In this document: positions 7,888 to 15,371 of the stretch, piece by piece | How the letters are laid out: each line of letters starts with the position of its first letter | Position numbering within the stretch: position 1 is the stretch's first letter | Source of the DNA: Flavobacteriaceae bacterium UBA5534 | Lineage (GTDB): Bacteria > Bacteroidota > Bacteroidia > Flavobacteriales > Flavobacteriaceae | Direction of reading: 5' to 3' | NCBI GenBank assembly: GCA_002426015.1 | Contig: DINS01000012.1 | Location: 5,760-33,062 of the forward strand | Length of the DNA: 27,303 nt | The notes under the pieces: generated by a model | Databases searched by the model: none | Told to the model about the DNA's origin: nothing | What the model saw: the letters and a program-made list of their open reading frames with translations, nothing else | Position numbers and translations under genes: made by a program

Positions 7888-8595
7888 GTGTTCGAATTTA
7901 TAACGGAATATTTTAATTATATAGCAAATGGCTTTGAGCTTTTTGCTGCGTTGACAGCAGTTATATGTTACAAAACGTATAAAAACACATCCACAAGATA
8001 TTTTATTTATTTTTTATGTTATATCGTTTTTGTTGAAACTGTAGGTATAGGTTTTTTTTACTTTAGTGAATTCCCTGTTATTGCTTTTTTAAGAGATTTT
8101 GGTCTGCGGAGCGTTATTTGGTATAATATTTTTTGGATGTTTGGAAGCGTGCTGTTTGTGATGTATTATTTTCATTCTTTAATGAAACCAAAATTATATA
8201 AAACTACAATTAAAATAGCGGTTTTGGTCTTCATGGTAGCCATGTTAGGTCACTTTTGCATCTATCCCGATATGTTTTTAAAAACACATGCATCCTTTTA
8301 TCAACTTTCAGGAGCTTTGGCCACTATATTTTGTATCGCTTTATATTTTATTCAATTGCTTAAAAGCGATGCTATTGTTGTAATGTTTACAACCTTTGGC
8401 TTTTATGCCAGTGTAGGCTTATTTGTTTGGTGGCTGATTGTAACTCCAGTTTTGTTTTTTGACGTGTATAATACCACTTCAGATTGGGATTTTGCAAATT
8501 TAAAACGGCGTATTTTTTTGTTCGCTAATATATTTATGTATACTTGCTTTTCTGTAGGGTTAATAATTTCAAAACCACAATTAAAGAATGATTGA
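7888..8595 (+). CDS. 7-TM membrane protein, second of two tandem paralogues
   Basis: A 235-residue protein with about seven hydrophobic segments and the same conserved pattern as the gene before it: KNTSTR at 32-37, GAL at 142-144, CIALYFIQLLKSD at 149-161, WWLIVTP at 181-187, KRR..LF.N.FMY at 206-218 and a final KP. It too begins with GTG, 15 bases after the upstream stop. Its 3' end overlaps the histidine kinase start by 8 bases, so expression is coupled to the kinase. A tandem duplication followed by divergence explains the pair. They may form a heterodimeric membrane sensor that feeds the kinase. No functional name can be supported. Confidence 0.75.
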   Translation: MFEFITEYFNYIANGFELFAALTAVICYKTYKNTSTRYFIYFLCYIVFVETVGIGFFYFSEFPVIAFLRDFGLRSVIWYNIFWMFGSVLFVMYYFHSLMKPKLYKTTIKIAVLVFMVAMLGHFCIYPDMFLKTHASFYQLSGALATIFCIALYFIQLLKSDAIVVMFTTFGFYASVGLFVWWLIVTPVLFFDVYNTTSDWDFANLKRRIFLFANIFMYTCFSVGLIISKPQLKND

Positions 8596-9406
8596 TTTAT
8601 TAAAAATAATACTGTTTCAAGAGCGAGCAGTGTCAACTGCAGCCGAACGTTACCTATTGGTTTACATGATAGCTGTCTTGGTAATTGTAACGACATTGGT
8701 TATTGTTTTTTTTATGGTATTTCAAAAAAGAAAAAACAAATTGCTTTTAGATCAAATTAAACAGCAACAAGAGTTTGATGAAGAAATATCCAGAACACAA
8801 ACCGAAATACAAGAACAAACATTGAAGCATATTGGCTGGGAATTGCACGATAATGTTGGACAGTTGTTGGCCTATGCGAACATGCAAATGAATATGATTT
8901 CGGCAAAAGTTGGCGACGATGTTAAAGAAAGCGTCAATAGTGCTGCGGATGTTATAAAAGAAAGTTTAAGAGAAGTGCGTTCACTTTCAAAATCCCTTAA
9001 TAATGATGTGATTCTCAATATGGGTTTTGAAGACTCTATCATCAATGAGATGAATAGATTAAAACGAATGAAATTTGCTACAGCCGAACTGGAAATAAAA
9101 GGCAGCAAGAGAGAGTTTAAAGAGAAAAAGCATGAAATCATCATTTTTAGGATACTACAAGAGTTCTTTTCAAATGCTGTTAAGTATTCTGAAGCGAATA
9201 ATTTAAAAGTAGTTTTAGATTACCATCCAGATAGATTAATCATAGAGGCGACAGATGACGGAAAAGGGTTTGATATGCAAACTGTAAAAAAAGGCTCTGG
9301 ATTGATAAACATGAAAAGTAGGGCAGAACTCATTAACGCATCACTAGATTTATGGTCGCGCCCAACTGAAGGAGTCAAACTGACTATTGACTATGCTTTA
9401 AACTAA
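8588..9406 (+). CDS. Sensor histidine kinase, HisKA_3 / LiaS-NarX type
   Basis: A 272-residue membrane-bound kinase. There is one TM segment at about 22-44, with almost no extracytoplasmic domain. A Gln/Glu-rich coiled-coil linker follows at about 50-78, then the HisKA_3 phosphoacceptor helix with ELHDNVGQ, where His87 is the predicted phosphorylation site. The HATPase_c domain has an N box (EFFSNAVKYSEANN) and G boxes (DDGKGFD and GSGLINMKSR). With no ligand-binding domain of its own, it may take its signal from the 7-TM proteins whose gene it overlaps. Kinases of this class normally phosphorylate a NarL/LuxR-type response regulator, often encoded next door; here the next gene is a converging pseudouridine synthase, so the partner is elsewhere. 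The stop overlaps that converging gene by 4 bases. Confidence 0.9.
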   Translation: MIDLLKIILFQERAVSTAAERYLLVYMIAVLVIVTTLVIVFFMVFQKRKNKLLLDQIKQQQEFDEEISRTQTEIQEQTLKHIGWELHDNVGQLLAYANMQMNMISAKVGDDVKESVNSAADVIKESLREVRSLSKSLNNDVILNMGFEDSIINEMNRLKRMKFATAELEIKGSKREFKEKKHEIIIFRILQEFFSNAVKYSEANNLKVVLDYHPDRLIIEATDDGKGFDMQTVKKGSGLINMKSRAELINASLDLWSRPTEGVKLTIDYALN

Positions 9407-10143
9407 TTTTCGCAAGCATTCCAAACCACATCGTCAGGCAATGGAGCCGTAACACGTATGTTTTCATTTGAAACAGGATGAGTAAAAGTCAATGCTCTGG
9501 CATGTAAATGGATACTTGCATCTGGATTGCTTCGGTCAAAGCCATATTTTAAATCACCTTTTATTGGACAACCAATACTGGCTAATTGCGAACGAATTTG
9601 ATGGTGACGACCAGTCTCTAGTTCAATTTCAAGTAAATGATAATTATTTAAAGACTTTACATGGGTATAATGCAGAATTGCTTTTTTTCCTTCAGCAATT
9701 ACTTTAGTATATGCAGTAGATTTGTTGTTTTTAGGATTCTTTTTTAACCAATGAATCAATGTGTCTTCAGTTTTTGGAGGTTCATTTTTTACAATGGCCC
9801 AATAGGTTTTTTTTGCTTCTTTGTCAGCAAATAATTTATTGAGTCTTGGCAATGCTTTGCTTGTTTTTGAAAACATAACAATACCTGTAGTTGGCCTATC
9901 TAGACGATGTACAACACCAAGATAGACGTTGCCAGGTTTGTTGTATTTGTCTTTGATGTAAGATTTTACAACCTCGCTCAAAGGCTTGTCGCCAGTTTTG
10001 TCACCTTGTACAATATCGCCAGCTCGTTTGTTGACAATGATAATATGATTGTCTTCGTAGACGACTTGAAGATTATTTTTATTGGAAAGTATCTTTTCTG
10101 TTTTGTTAGCCACTAATACACGAATGTTTTTTTTGATTAACAA
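9403..10143 (-). CDS. RluA-family 23S rRNA/tRNA pseudouridine synthase
   Basis: A single-domain RluA-type pseudouridine synthase without an S4 RNA-binding domain. The catalytic motif HRLDRPTTG is at 79-87 (numbered from the longest frame), with Asp82 as the catalytic nucleophile. The family blocks VVYEDNHIIIVNKRAGDIVQ and ELETGRHHQIRSQLASIGCP are present. It isomerises uridines in structural RNA; the site cannot be predicted. The start is uncertain because no ATG precedes the conserved region. The longest frame starts at TTG (10143), which lies inside a heptamer repeat, while GTG at 10113 (residue 11) would remove the repeat-encoded residues and is more plausible. It converges on the histidine kinase with a 4-base overlap, an unusually tight end. 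Confidence 0.88.
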   Translation of the reverse strand: MLIKKNIRVLVANKTEKILSNKNNLQVVYEDNHIIIVNKRAGDIVQGDKTGDKPLSEVVKSYIKDKYNKPGNVYLGVVHRLDRPTTGIVMFSKTSKALPRLNKLFADKEAKKTYWAIVKNEPPKTEDTLIHWLKKNPKNNKSTAYTKVIAEGKKAILHYTHVKSLNNYHLLEIELETGRHHQIRSQLASIGCPIKGDLKYGFDRSNPDASIHLHARALTFTHPVSNENIRVTAPLPDDVVWNACEN

Positions 10144-10170
10144 TTAACAATTAACTATTAATGATTGATA
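10136..10170. repeat. Heptamer tandem repeat, ATTAACA type
   Basis: Five consecutive 7-base units: ATTAACA, ATTAACA, ATTAACT, ATTAATG, ATTGATA. The copies decay from left to right. The tract overlaps the longest possible start of the RluA-family gene, which argues for a later start for that protein. Confidence 0.6.
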
Positions 10171-10203
10171 AATTATTGTCTTTCATTTTTTTTTGCACTT
10201 AAG

Positions 10204-10231
10204 ACTGCCAACTGATTACTGAAGACTACAT
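10204..10231. repeat. Second heptamer tandem repeat, ACTGNNN type
   Basis: Four consecutive 7-base units: ACTGCCA, ACTGATT, ACTGAAG, ACTACAT. The tract ends just before the panB stop codon. It shares the 7-base period, but not the unit sequence, with the tract at 10136-10170. Confidence 0.5.
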
Positions 10232-10232
10232 C

Positions 10233-11051
10233 TTAATACTGCTCTTCTTCGTTTGGAAAATCTTTAGATTTTACATCTGTCACATATTGAGAAATTGCAT
10301 TGGTCATATCTTCATACAAGTTCATATAACGACGCAAAAAACGAGGATGAAACTCGTGTGTCATGCCTAACATATCGTGCAGCACGAGCACTTGTCCATC
10401 AACACCATTTCCAGCTCCAATTCCAATTACTGGAATACTAATGCTTTCGGCTACTTCTTTGGCCAATTTTGCTGGTATTTTTTCTAAAACCACAGCAAAA
10501 CAACCTGCTTTTTCGAGCATGATGGCATCTTCTTTCAGTTTCTCGGCTTCTTCTTCCTCTTTAGCCCTTACAGTGTAAGTACCAAATTTATAGATAGATT
10601 GAGGTGTCAGGCCCAAATGTCCCATTACAGGAATTCCAGCGTTCAATATACGTTTGATAGATTCCTTAACCTCTTTTCCACCTTCTAGTTTTACGGCATG
10701 TCCACCGCTTTCCTTCATAATCCTAATGGCTGAACGCAAGGCTTCTTTTGGGTCGCTTTGGTAACTGCCAAAAGGTAAATCAACGACCACCAAAGCCCGC
10801 TCAATAGCCCTAACAACACCAGCAGCATGATAAATCATTTGGTCTAACGTTATGGGCAATGTTGTTTCGTGCCCTGCCATTACGTTACTTGCTGAATCAC
10901 CAACCAAAATTACATCAACACCTGCACCATCAACAATTTTTGCCATGGTGTAATCATAAGCGGTAAGCATTGATATTTTTTCACCATTGGCCTTCATATC
11001 GACCAAGGTTTTAACTGTGATTCGTTTATAATCTTTTTTTGCTACTGACAT
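10233..11051 (-). CDS. panB: 3-methyl-2-oxobutanoate hydroxymethyltransferase
   Basis: Ketopantoate hydroxymethyltransferase of 272 residues, close to the family's usual length of about 264. It transfers a hydroxymethyl group from 5,10-methylene-THF to 2-oxoisovalerate, the first committed step of pantothenate and CoA synthesis, in the cytoplasm. The metal-binding Asp residues are in VGDS (Asp52) and DLPF (Asp91); the catalytic Glu is in VVLEKIP (Glu190). GHLGLTPQS and IGIGAGNGVDGQVLV are also family blocks. The ATG at 11051 gives the expected start MSVAKKDYKRITVKTL. It runs in the same direction as the RluA-family gene, with 89 bases between the longest RluA frame and the panB stop, so they could share a transcript. 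No other pan gene is in view. Confidence 0.96.
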   Translation of the reverse strand: MSVAKKDYKRITVKTLVDMKANGEKISMLTAYDYTMAKIVDGAGVDVILVGDSASNVMAGHETTLPITLDQMIYHAAGVVRAIERALVVVDLPFGSYQSDPKEALRSAIRIMKESGGHAVKLEGGKEVKESIKRILNAGIPVMGHLGLTPQSIYKFGTYTVRAKEEEEAEKLKEDAIMLEKAGCFAVVLEKIPAKLAKEVAESISIPVIGIGAGNGVDGQVLVLHDMLGMTHEFHPRFLRRYMNLYEDMTNAISQYVTDVKSKDFPNEEEQY

Positions 11052-11159
11052 AGTTATTATAATTTGATAGTGTAAAAATAATGAGTTTTGTTAAACTTTT
11101 GTTTAATATCCATAGCAAATCCTCTTAACTTTACACTTTAAGATGAAATATCAATCACC
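11052..11159. promoter_or_regulatory. Divergent promoter region between panB and the SnoaL-like gene
   Basis: A 108-base divergent spacer. On the plus strand TAACTTTA (11126-11133) matches TAnnTTTG at all but the last base, and a TTG lies at 11099-11101; the 24-base spacing is longer than usual. No clear box was found for panB on the minus strand. Confidence 0.3.
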
Positions 11160-11618
11160 ATGAAAAAAATTATCACATTAAGTTTGTTCTGTTTTAGTTT
11201 GAATATATTTTGTCAAACGCATGAGAAAAAGGCAGTTCAAAACACTATTGAAGCTTTTTTTGAAGGATTCCATAACAAGGATAGTTTGGCAATGCGCCAG
11301 ACGGTCTCAAAAGATATCATCCTTCAATCAATAAGTAAGGACAAGGACGGAAAGGCATCAATCAAAAAAGAAGAATTCAGTCAATTTTTGAAATATATCG
11401 TCTCAATACCTGAAACGATTAGTTTTGAAGAAAAACTATTGAGTATTAACATTCAGATTGATGGAGATATGGCAAACGCATGGACCACTTACGATTTTTG
11501 GTTTAATGGTCAATTCAGCCATTGTGGTGTCAATTCGTTTCAATTGGTTAAAATAGGAGATGAATGGAAAATTATCTATTTAATCGACACAAGAAGAAAA
11601 GAAGGGTGTACTAACTAA
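11160..11618 (+). CDS. Secreted SnoaL/NTF2-like protein
   Basis: A 152-residue protein with a typical signal peptide, MKKIITLSLFCFSLNIFCQ, probably cut after the Cys-Gln region. The mature part looks like the small NTF2/SnoaL-like (DUF4440-type) fold: an N-terminal helix with AVQNTIEAFFEGFHNKDSLAM, then strands including DMANAWTTYDFWFNG and SFQLVKIGDEWKIIYLIDTR. Members of this fold bind small ligands or act as small enzymes, so no substrate can be assigned. It is a single-gene unit, divergent from panB and convergent with the serine dehydratase, whose stop is 15 bases away. The fold call rests on pattern and length rather than on a catalytic motif. Confidence 0.75.
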   Translation: MKKIITLSLFCFSLNIFCQTHEKKAVQNTIEAFFEGFHNKDSLAMRQTVSKDIILQSISKDKDGKASIKKEEFSQFLKYIVSIPETISFEEKLLSINIQIDGDMANAWTTYDFWFNGQFSHCGVNSFQLVKIGDEWKIIYLIDTRRKEGCTN

Positions 11619-11633
11619 AAACGGAATTAGCGA

Positions 11634-13058
11634 TTAACAATCTGCCATATTTACACCAACGGCTAAACCGCCTTCACTGGTTTCTTTATATTTGGAGTTC
11701 ATGTCTTTAGCGGTTTCCCACATAGTTTGTACTACTTTGTCTAGAGGTACTTTTACATTTTCAGGATCCGTGTCTAAAGCCAATTCTGCAGCATTGATAG
11801 CTTTGATGGCTCCCATGGCATTGCGTTCAATGCATGGTATTTGTACCAATCCACCAATTGGGTCGCAAGTCATACCAAGGTGATGTTCCATCGCAATTTC
11901 GGCAGCTACTAAAACTTGTTCTGGTGATCCACCCAATAATTCACATAATGCACCTGCAGCCATAGCAGAAGACACGCCAATTTCGGCTTGGCAGCCTCCC
12001 ATGGCTGCGCTTATCGTAGCACCTTTTTTGAAAATACTCCCAATTTCACCAGCTACCAACAAGAATTTTTTAATATGCTCAAAATCTGCATCATGATTTT
12101 CAATCACCATATAGTACATCAATACTGCAGGAATGACACCAGCACTTCCGTTGGTAGGTGCAGTCACTACACGTCCTAATGAGGCATTGACTTCATTTAC
12201 AGACAAAGCAAAACAGCTTACCCATTTTAATATTTGCCTGAATTTCACTTCAGTCAGGCGAATACTTTCTAACCATTCTTGAGGTGTCTCATAAGGTAAA
12301 TTGCCTTTTAAGTTTTGGTGCATATCATAAGCACGACGCCTTACATTGAGTCCGCCAGGCAAATTACCTTCGGTATGACAACCAATATACATACACTCAA
12401 GCATGGTGCTCCAGATGCGCTGCAATTCAAAATCGATAGTTTCCATAGGACGTATCGATTTTTCGTTTTCTAAAACGACACTTGAGATAGGTAGATTTAA
12501 GGTTTTGCAGTATTCCAAAAGTTCGGTGCCTAAAGCAATTGGGTAAGGAAATGTGTTGTTGAATATTTCCTTGTTTTTTTTGGAGTTTTTTCGTTCTTCT
12601 TTCACAACAAATCCTCCACCAATAGAGTAGAAGGTAGAACTCGTTTTTCTGTCATTGATAGTTGCTGAAAACTTAATGCCGTTGGAATGGAACGGAAGAA
12701 ATTTTCTGTTAAATACAATGTCTGTTTCGGGATGAAATGTCAAAGGTATTTCATTATTAAACATCAAGGTATTGGTGTTTTTAATAGAGGCAATGACAAC
12801 ATCGATACTTTCAGTCGGGATAGTTTCAGGATTTGCACCACTTAAGCCCAACATGACGGCGTAATCGGTGGCGTGTCCTTTTCCTGTTAATGACAGTGAG
12901 CCATATAAATCAACGGTAATTTTTTTTACATTATCAAATTTGCCACTGTTTTTAAGCTCCTGGATCCAGCGTTCAGCAGCCCTCCAAGGACCTAACGTGT
13001 GCGAACTCGAAGGTCCCACACCAATTTTTAACATGTCAAAAACAGAAATACACTCCAT
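11634..13058 (-). CDS. sdaA: L-serine ammonia-lyase, iron-sulfur type
   Basis: A single-chain L-serine dehydratase of 474 residues that deaminates L-serine to pyruvate with a [4Fe-4S] cluster. The N-terminal beta domain begins at SVFDMLKIGVGPSSSHTLGP. The cluster cysteines are Cys356 (CQAEIG), Cys398 and Cys409 (CDPIGGLVQIPCIERN). The 42- and 11-residue gaps between them match those of the structurally known Legionella enzyme (343, 385, 396). The last residue is also Cys (474), as expected for the tail-in-mouth arrangement in which the terminal Cys occupies the active site. The ATG at 13058 gives the canonical N-terminus. It is divergent from dnaK and has its own consensus promoter on the minus strand at 13083-13111. 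Confidence 0.95.
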   Translation of the reverse strand: MECISVFDMLKIGVGPSSSHTLGPWRAAERWIQELKNSGKFDNVKKITVDLYGSLSLTGKGHATDYAVMLGLSGANPETIPTESIDVVIASIKNTNTLMFNNEIPLTFHPETDIVFNRKFLPFHSNGIKFSATINDRKTSSTFYSIGGGFVVKEERKNSKKNKEIFNNTFPYPIALGTELLEYCKTLNLPISSVVLENEKSIRPMETIDFELQRIWSTMLECMYIGCHTEGNLPGGLNVRRRAYDMHQNLKGNLPYETPQEWLESIRLTEVKFRQILKWVSCFALSVNEVNASLGRVVTAPTNGSAGVIPAVLMYYMVIENHDADFEHIKKFLLVAGEIGSIFKKGATISAAMGGCQAEIGVSSAMAAGALCELLGGSPEQVLVAAEIAMEHHLGMTCDPIGGLVQIPCIERNAMGAIKAINAAELALDTDPENVKVPLDKVVQTMWETAKDMNSKYKETSEGGLAVGVNMADC

Positions 13059-13082
13059 GAGCCAATTACATTATATTTATAG

Positions 13083-13111
13083 CAAATATAAGTGCTTTTA
13101 AAAGATTTCAA
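13083..13111 (-). promoter_or_regulatory. Predicted sdaA promoter
   Basis: Read on the minus strand, TTG (13111-13109) is followed after 18 bases by TATATTTG (13090-13083). This is a perfect TAnnTTTG -7 box, with spacing inside the 17-23 range described for flavobacteria. The -7 box ends 24 bases before the sdaA ATG. Confidence 0.65.
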
Positions 13112-13142
13112 CAGTAATTCCTTTAAACTTTAATCGCATCAA

Positions 13143-13185
13143 ATGACATCATGTCATATTTTTTGTCATGGCATAATCATTGACA
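13143..13185. promoter_or_regulatory. Palindromic operator-like array upstream of dnaK
   Basis: ATGACAT-C-ATGTCAT (13143-13157) is a perfect 15-base palindrome. Two more half-sites follow, TGTCA (13164-13168) and TGACA (13181-13185), themselves in inverted orientation. The array lies 50-93 bases before the dnaK ATG and behind the divergent sdaA promoter. It is not the HrcA-binding CIRCE element (TTAGCACTC-N9-GAGTGCTAA). A role in heat-shock or stress control of dnaK is inferred. Confidence 0.5.
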
Positions 13186-13235
13186 TATACCTAGAGAATT
13201 AAAAATGAACATTCAACACAATTAAAACATAAATT

Positions 13236-15140
13236 ATGAGTAAAATAATTGGAATCGATTTAGGAACAACCAACTCTTGCGTTTCTGTAATGGAAGGTAA
13301 TGAACCTGTTGTAATTCCTAATGCAGAAGGAAAAAGAACCACGCCATCTGTTATCGCTTTTGTAGAAGGAGGCGAAATTAAAGTTGGTGATCCTGCAAAA
13401 CGTCAGGCAGTAACAAACCCAACAAAAACGGTTTATTCTATCAAACGTTTTATGGGAAACAAATATTCTGAATCTAAGAAAGAAGCAGAACGTGTACCAT
13501 ATAAAGTGGTAAAAGGTGACAATGATACACCTAGAGTAGATATCGATGGTCGTTTATATACACCTCAAGAATTATCAGCAATGATTCTTCAAAAAATGAA
13601 AAAAACTGCTGAAGACTATTTAGGTCAAACAGTAAGTGAAGCTGTAATTACAGTACCAGCCTATTTTAATGACTCTCAACGTCAAGCAACTAAAGAAGCT
13701 GGTGAGATTGCTGGTTTAAAAGTTCGTCGTATCATCAACGAACCAACAGCTGCGGCATTGGCTTATGGTCTTGACAAAAAAGGGAAAGACCAAAAAATTG
13801 TCGTATTTGACTTTGGAGGTGGTACACATGACGTGTCTATCCTTGAGTTAGGTGATGGCGTTTTTGAAGTATTGTCAACCGATGGAGACACCCATTTAGG
13901 TGGTGATGATGTTGACCAAAAAATTATCGATTGGTTAGCTGATGAATTTAATAAAGAAGAAAGCATTGACCTACGTAAAGACCCAATGGCGTTGCAACGT
14001 TTAAAAGAAGCTGCTGAAAAAGCCAAAATTGAATTGTCTTCGTCTGCACAAACAGAAGTCAACTTGCCTTATGTAACAGCTACTGCAAGCGGACCAAAGC
14101 ACTTGGTGCGCACATTGACAAGAGCAAAATTTGAGCAATTGATTGATGATTTGGTAAAACGTACTATCGAACCTTGCCAAACAGCTTTAAAAGCTGCTGG
14201 TATTTCAAAAAGTGATATTGACGAAATCATCTTGGTTGGTGGATCTACACGTATTCCAGCAGTACAAGCTGCAGTAGAAAAATTCTTTGGAAAAGCGCCA
14301 AGTAAAGGTGTAAATCCTGATGAAGTAGTTGCAGTAGGAGCAGGAATTCAAGGTGGTGTTTTGACAGGAGATGTCAAGGATGTATTACTATTGGATGTTA
14401 CACCATTATCTCTTGGTATTGAAACTATGGGTAATGTGATGACGAAGTTGATTGAAGCCAACACGACGATTCCTACCAAGAAATCACAAGTGTTCTCAAC
14501 AGCTGCCGACAATCAACCTTCAGTGGAAATCCATGTGTTACAAGGTGAAAGAGCGATGGCTGCCGATAACAAAACCATAGGACGTTTCCATTTGGATGGT
14601 ATCCCACCAGCAAGAAGAGGAACACCACAAATTGAAGTGACTTTTGATATCGATGCCAACGGAATCATCCATGTAACTGCAACAGACAAAGCAACAAACA
14701 AAACACAAGATATTCGTATCGAGGCATCTTCAGGATTGACCGAAGAGGAAATTAAAAAGATGAAAGCAGATGCAGAGGCAAATGCTGAAGCTGATAAAAT
14801 TGCTAAAGAAAAAGCGGATAAATTGAATGCTGCTGATGCCATGATTTTCCAAACCGAAAGTCAACTGAAAGAGTTTGGTGATAAATTATCTGATGATAAG
14901 AAAAAGCCAATCGAAGAAGCTCTTGAAGAATTGAAGAAAGCTTTTGAAACAAAAGACTTGGCAGTGATTGACCCAGCATTGGAGAAAATCAATGAAGCTT
15001 GGAAAGTGGCTAGTGAAGAAATGTATAAAGCACAAGCCGAAGCTCAACAAGGTGGAGCACAGCCAGGACCTGATGCGAGCCAAAACGGCCAGGCTGAAGG
15101 AAGTGATGTAGAGGACGTAGACTTCGAAGAAGTCAAGTAG
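13236..15140 (+). CDS. dnaK: Molecular chaperone DnaK (Hsp70)
   Basis: A full-length Hsp70 of 634 residues. The nucleotide-binding domain starts with IIGIDLGTTNSCVSVMEG. The phosphate loop reads FGGGTHDVSILELGDG, with His where Proteobacteria have Phe; I regard this as typical of Bacteroidota. The interdomain linker is DVLLLDVTPLSLGIE, followed by the substrate-binding domain and a helical lid. The acidic tail ends EDVDFEEVK. It folds and protects client proteins in the cytoplasm with DnaJ and GrpE, neither of which is encoded nearby. It appears monocistronic, with an operator-like palindrome array upstream and a strong terminator about 165 bases downstream. Codon use is that of a highly expressed gene. 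Identification is certain. Confidence 0.99.
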   Translation: MSKIIGIDLGTTNSCVSVMEGNEPVVIPNAEGKRTTPSVIAFVEGGEIKVGDPAKRQAVTNPTKTVYSIKRFMGNKYSESKKEAERVPYKVVKGDNDTPRVDIDGRLYTPQELSAMILQKMKKTAEDYLGQTVSEAVITVPAYFNDSQRQATKEAGEIAGLKVRRIINEPTAAALAYGLDKKGKDQKIVVFDFGGGTHDVSILELGDGVFEVLSTDGDTHLGGDDVDQKIIDWLADEFNKEESIDLRKDPMALQRLKEAAEKAKIELSSSAQTEVNLPYVTATASGPKHLVRTLTRAKFEQLIDDLVKRTIEPCQTALKAAGISKSDIDEIILVGGSTRIPAVQAAVEKFFGKAPSKGVNPDEVVAVGAGIQGGVLTGDVKDVLLLDVTPLSLGIETMGNVMTKLIEANTTIPTKKSQVFSTAADNQPSVEIHVLQGERAMAADNKTIGRFHLDGIPPARRGTPQIEVTFDIDANGIIHVTATDKATNKTQDIRIEASSGLTEEEIKKMKADAEANAEADKIAKEKADKLNAADAMIFQTESQLKEFGDKLSDDKKKPIEEALEELKKAFETKDLAVIDPALEKINEAWKVASEEMYKAQAEAQQGGAQPGPDASQNGQAEGSDVEDVDFEEVK

Positions 15141-15161
15141 CCTGTACTGAACATTACTGAA

Positions 15162-15181
15162 ACATAAAAAATATTTTATGT
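15162..15181. other. Perfect hairpin just after dnaK
   Basis: ACATAAAA (15162-15169) and TTTTATGT (15174-15181) form a perfect 8-base stem with the 4-base loop AATA, 21 bases past the dnaK stop. It is A/T-only apart from one C-G pair and has no U-tract, so it is more likely an mRNA 3'-end structure than a terminator. Confidence 0.4.
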
Positions 15182-15255
15182 TGAAAGTGGCAAACGAAGT
15201 TTGTAGAAATATAGATTTCGAAGAAGTGAAGCTAGCAGAGAACCAATTTTGTTAA
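15178..15255 (+). CDS. Possible 25-codon small ORF that echoes the dnaK tail
   Basis: An ATG frame of 25 codons between dnaK and its terminator. Its middle encodes IDFEEVK, nearly the same as the dnaK terminus VDFEEVK: bases 15214-15231 match 15120-15137 at 16 of 18 positions. It may be a remnant of a duplicated dnaK 3' end, a small peptide, or chance in a structured spacer. No ribosome-binding site or separate promoter is visible, and the start lies inside a hairpin arm. Confidence 0.2.
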   Translation: MLKVANEVCRNIDFEEVKLAENQFC

Positions 15256-15264
15256 ACAAAATTG
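15244..15264. repeat. 21-base palindrome in the dnaK 3' spacer
   Basis: Arms CAATTTTGTT (15244-15253) and AACAAAATTG (15255-15264) are perfect inverted repeats around one central A. With the CAAAC/GTTTG mini-hairpin at 15191-15203 they give the spacer several potential RNA stems. It could be a dispersed intergenic repeat. Confidence 0.4.
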
Positions 15265-15306
15265 TATGAATCGCTTACTCCGAGTTTGTCGAGGAATCTT
15301 ATAAAT

Positions 15307-15342
15307 AAAAAAAACGCAATCTGTTTGATTGCGTTTTTTTTT
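15307..15342. terminator. Bidirectional intrinsic terminator between dnaK and the converging gene
   Basis: The stem CGCAATC (15315-15321) and GATTGCG (15327-15333) has the loop TGTTT and is flanked by eight A on the left and nine T on the right. The A and T tracts extend the pairing and supply a U-tract in both directions, so it can end dnaK on the plus strand and the 15372-15920 gene on the minus strand. Confidence 0.9.
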
Positions 15343-15371
15343 ATTTCCATATATGATGTGGTCATACTGTT

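Noticed and set aside
13100..13235. CIRCE element (HrcA operator) before dnaK
   Set aside because: The TTAGCACTC-N9-GAGTGCTAA inverted repeat is not present; the palindrome there has a different sequence.
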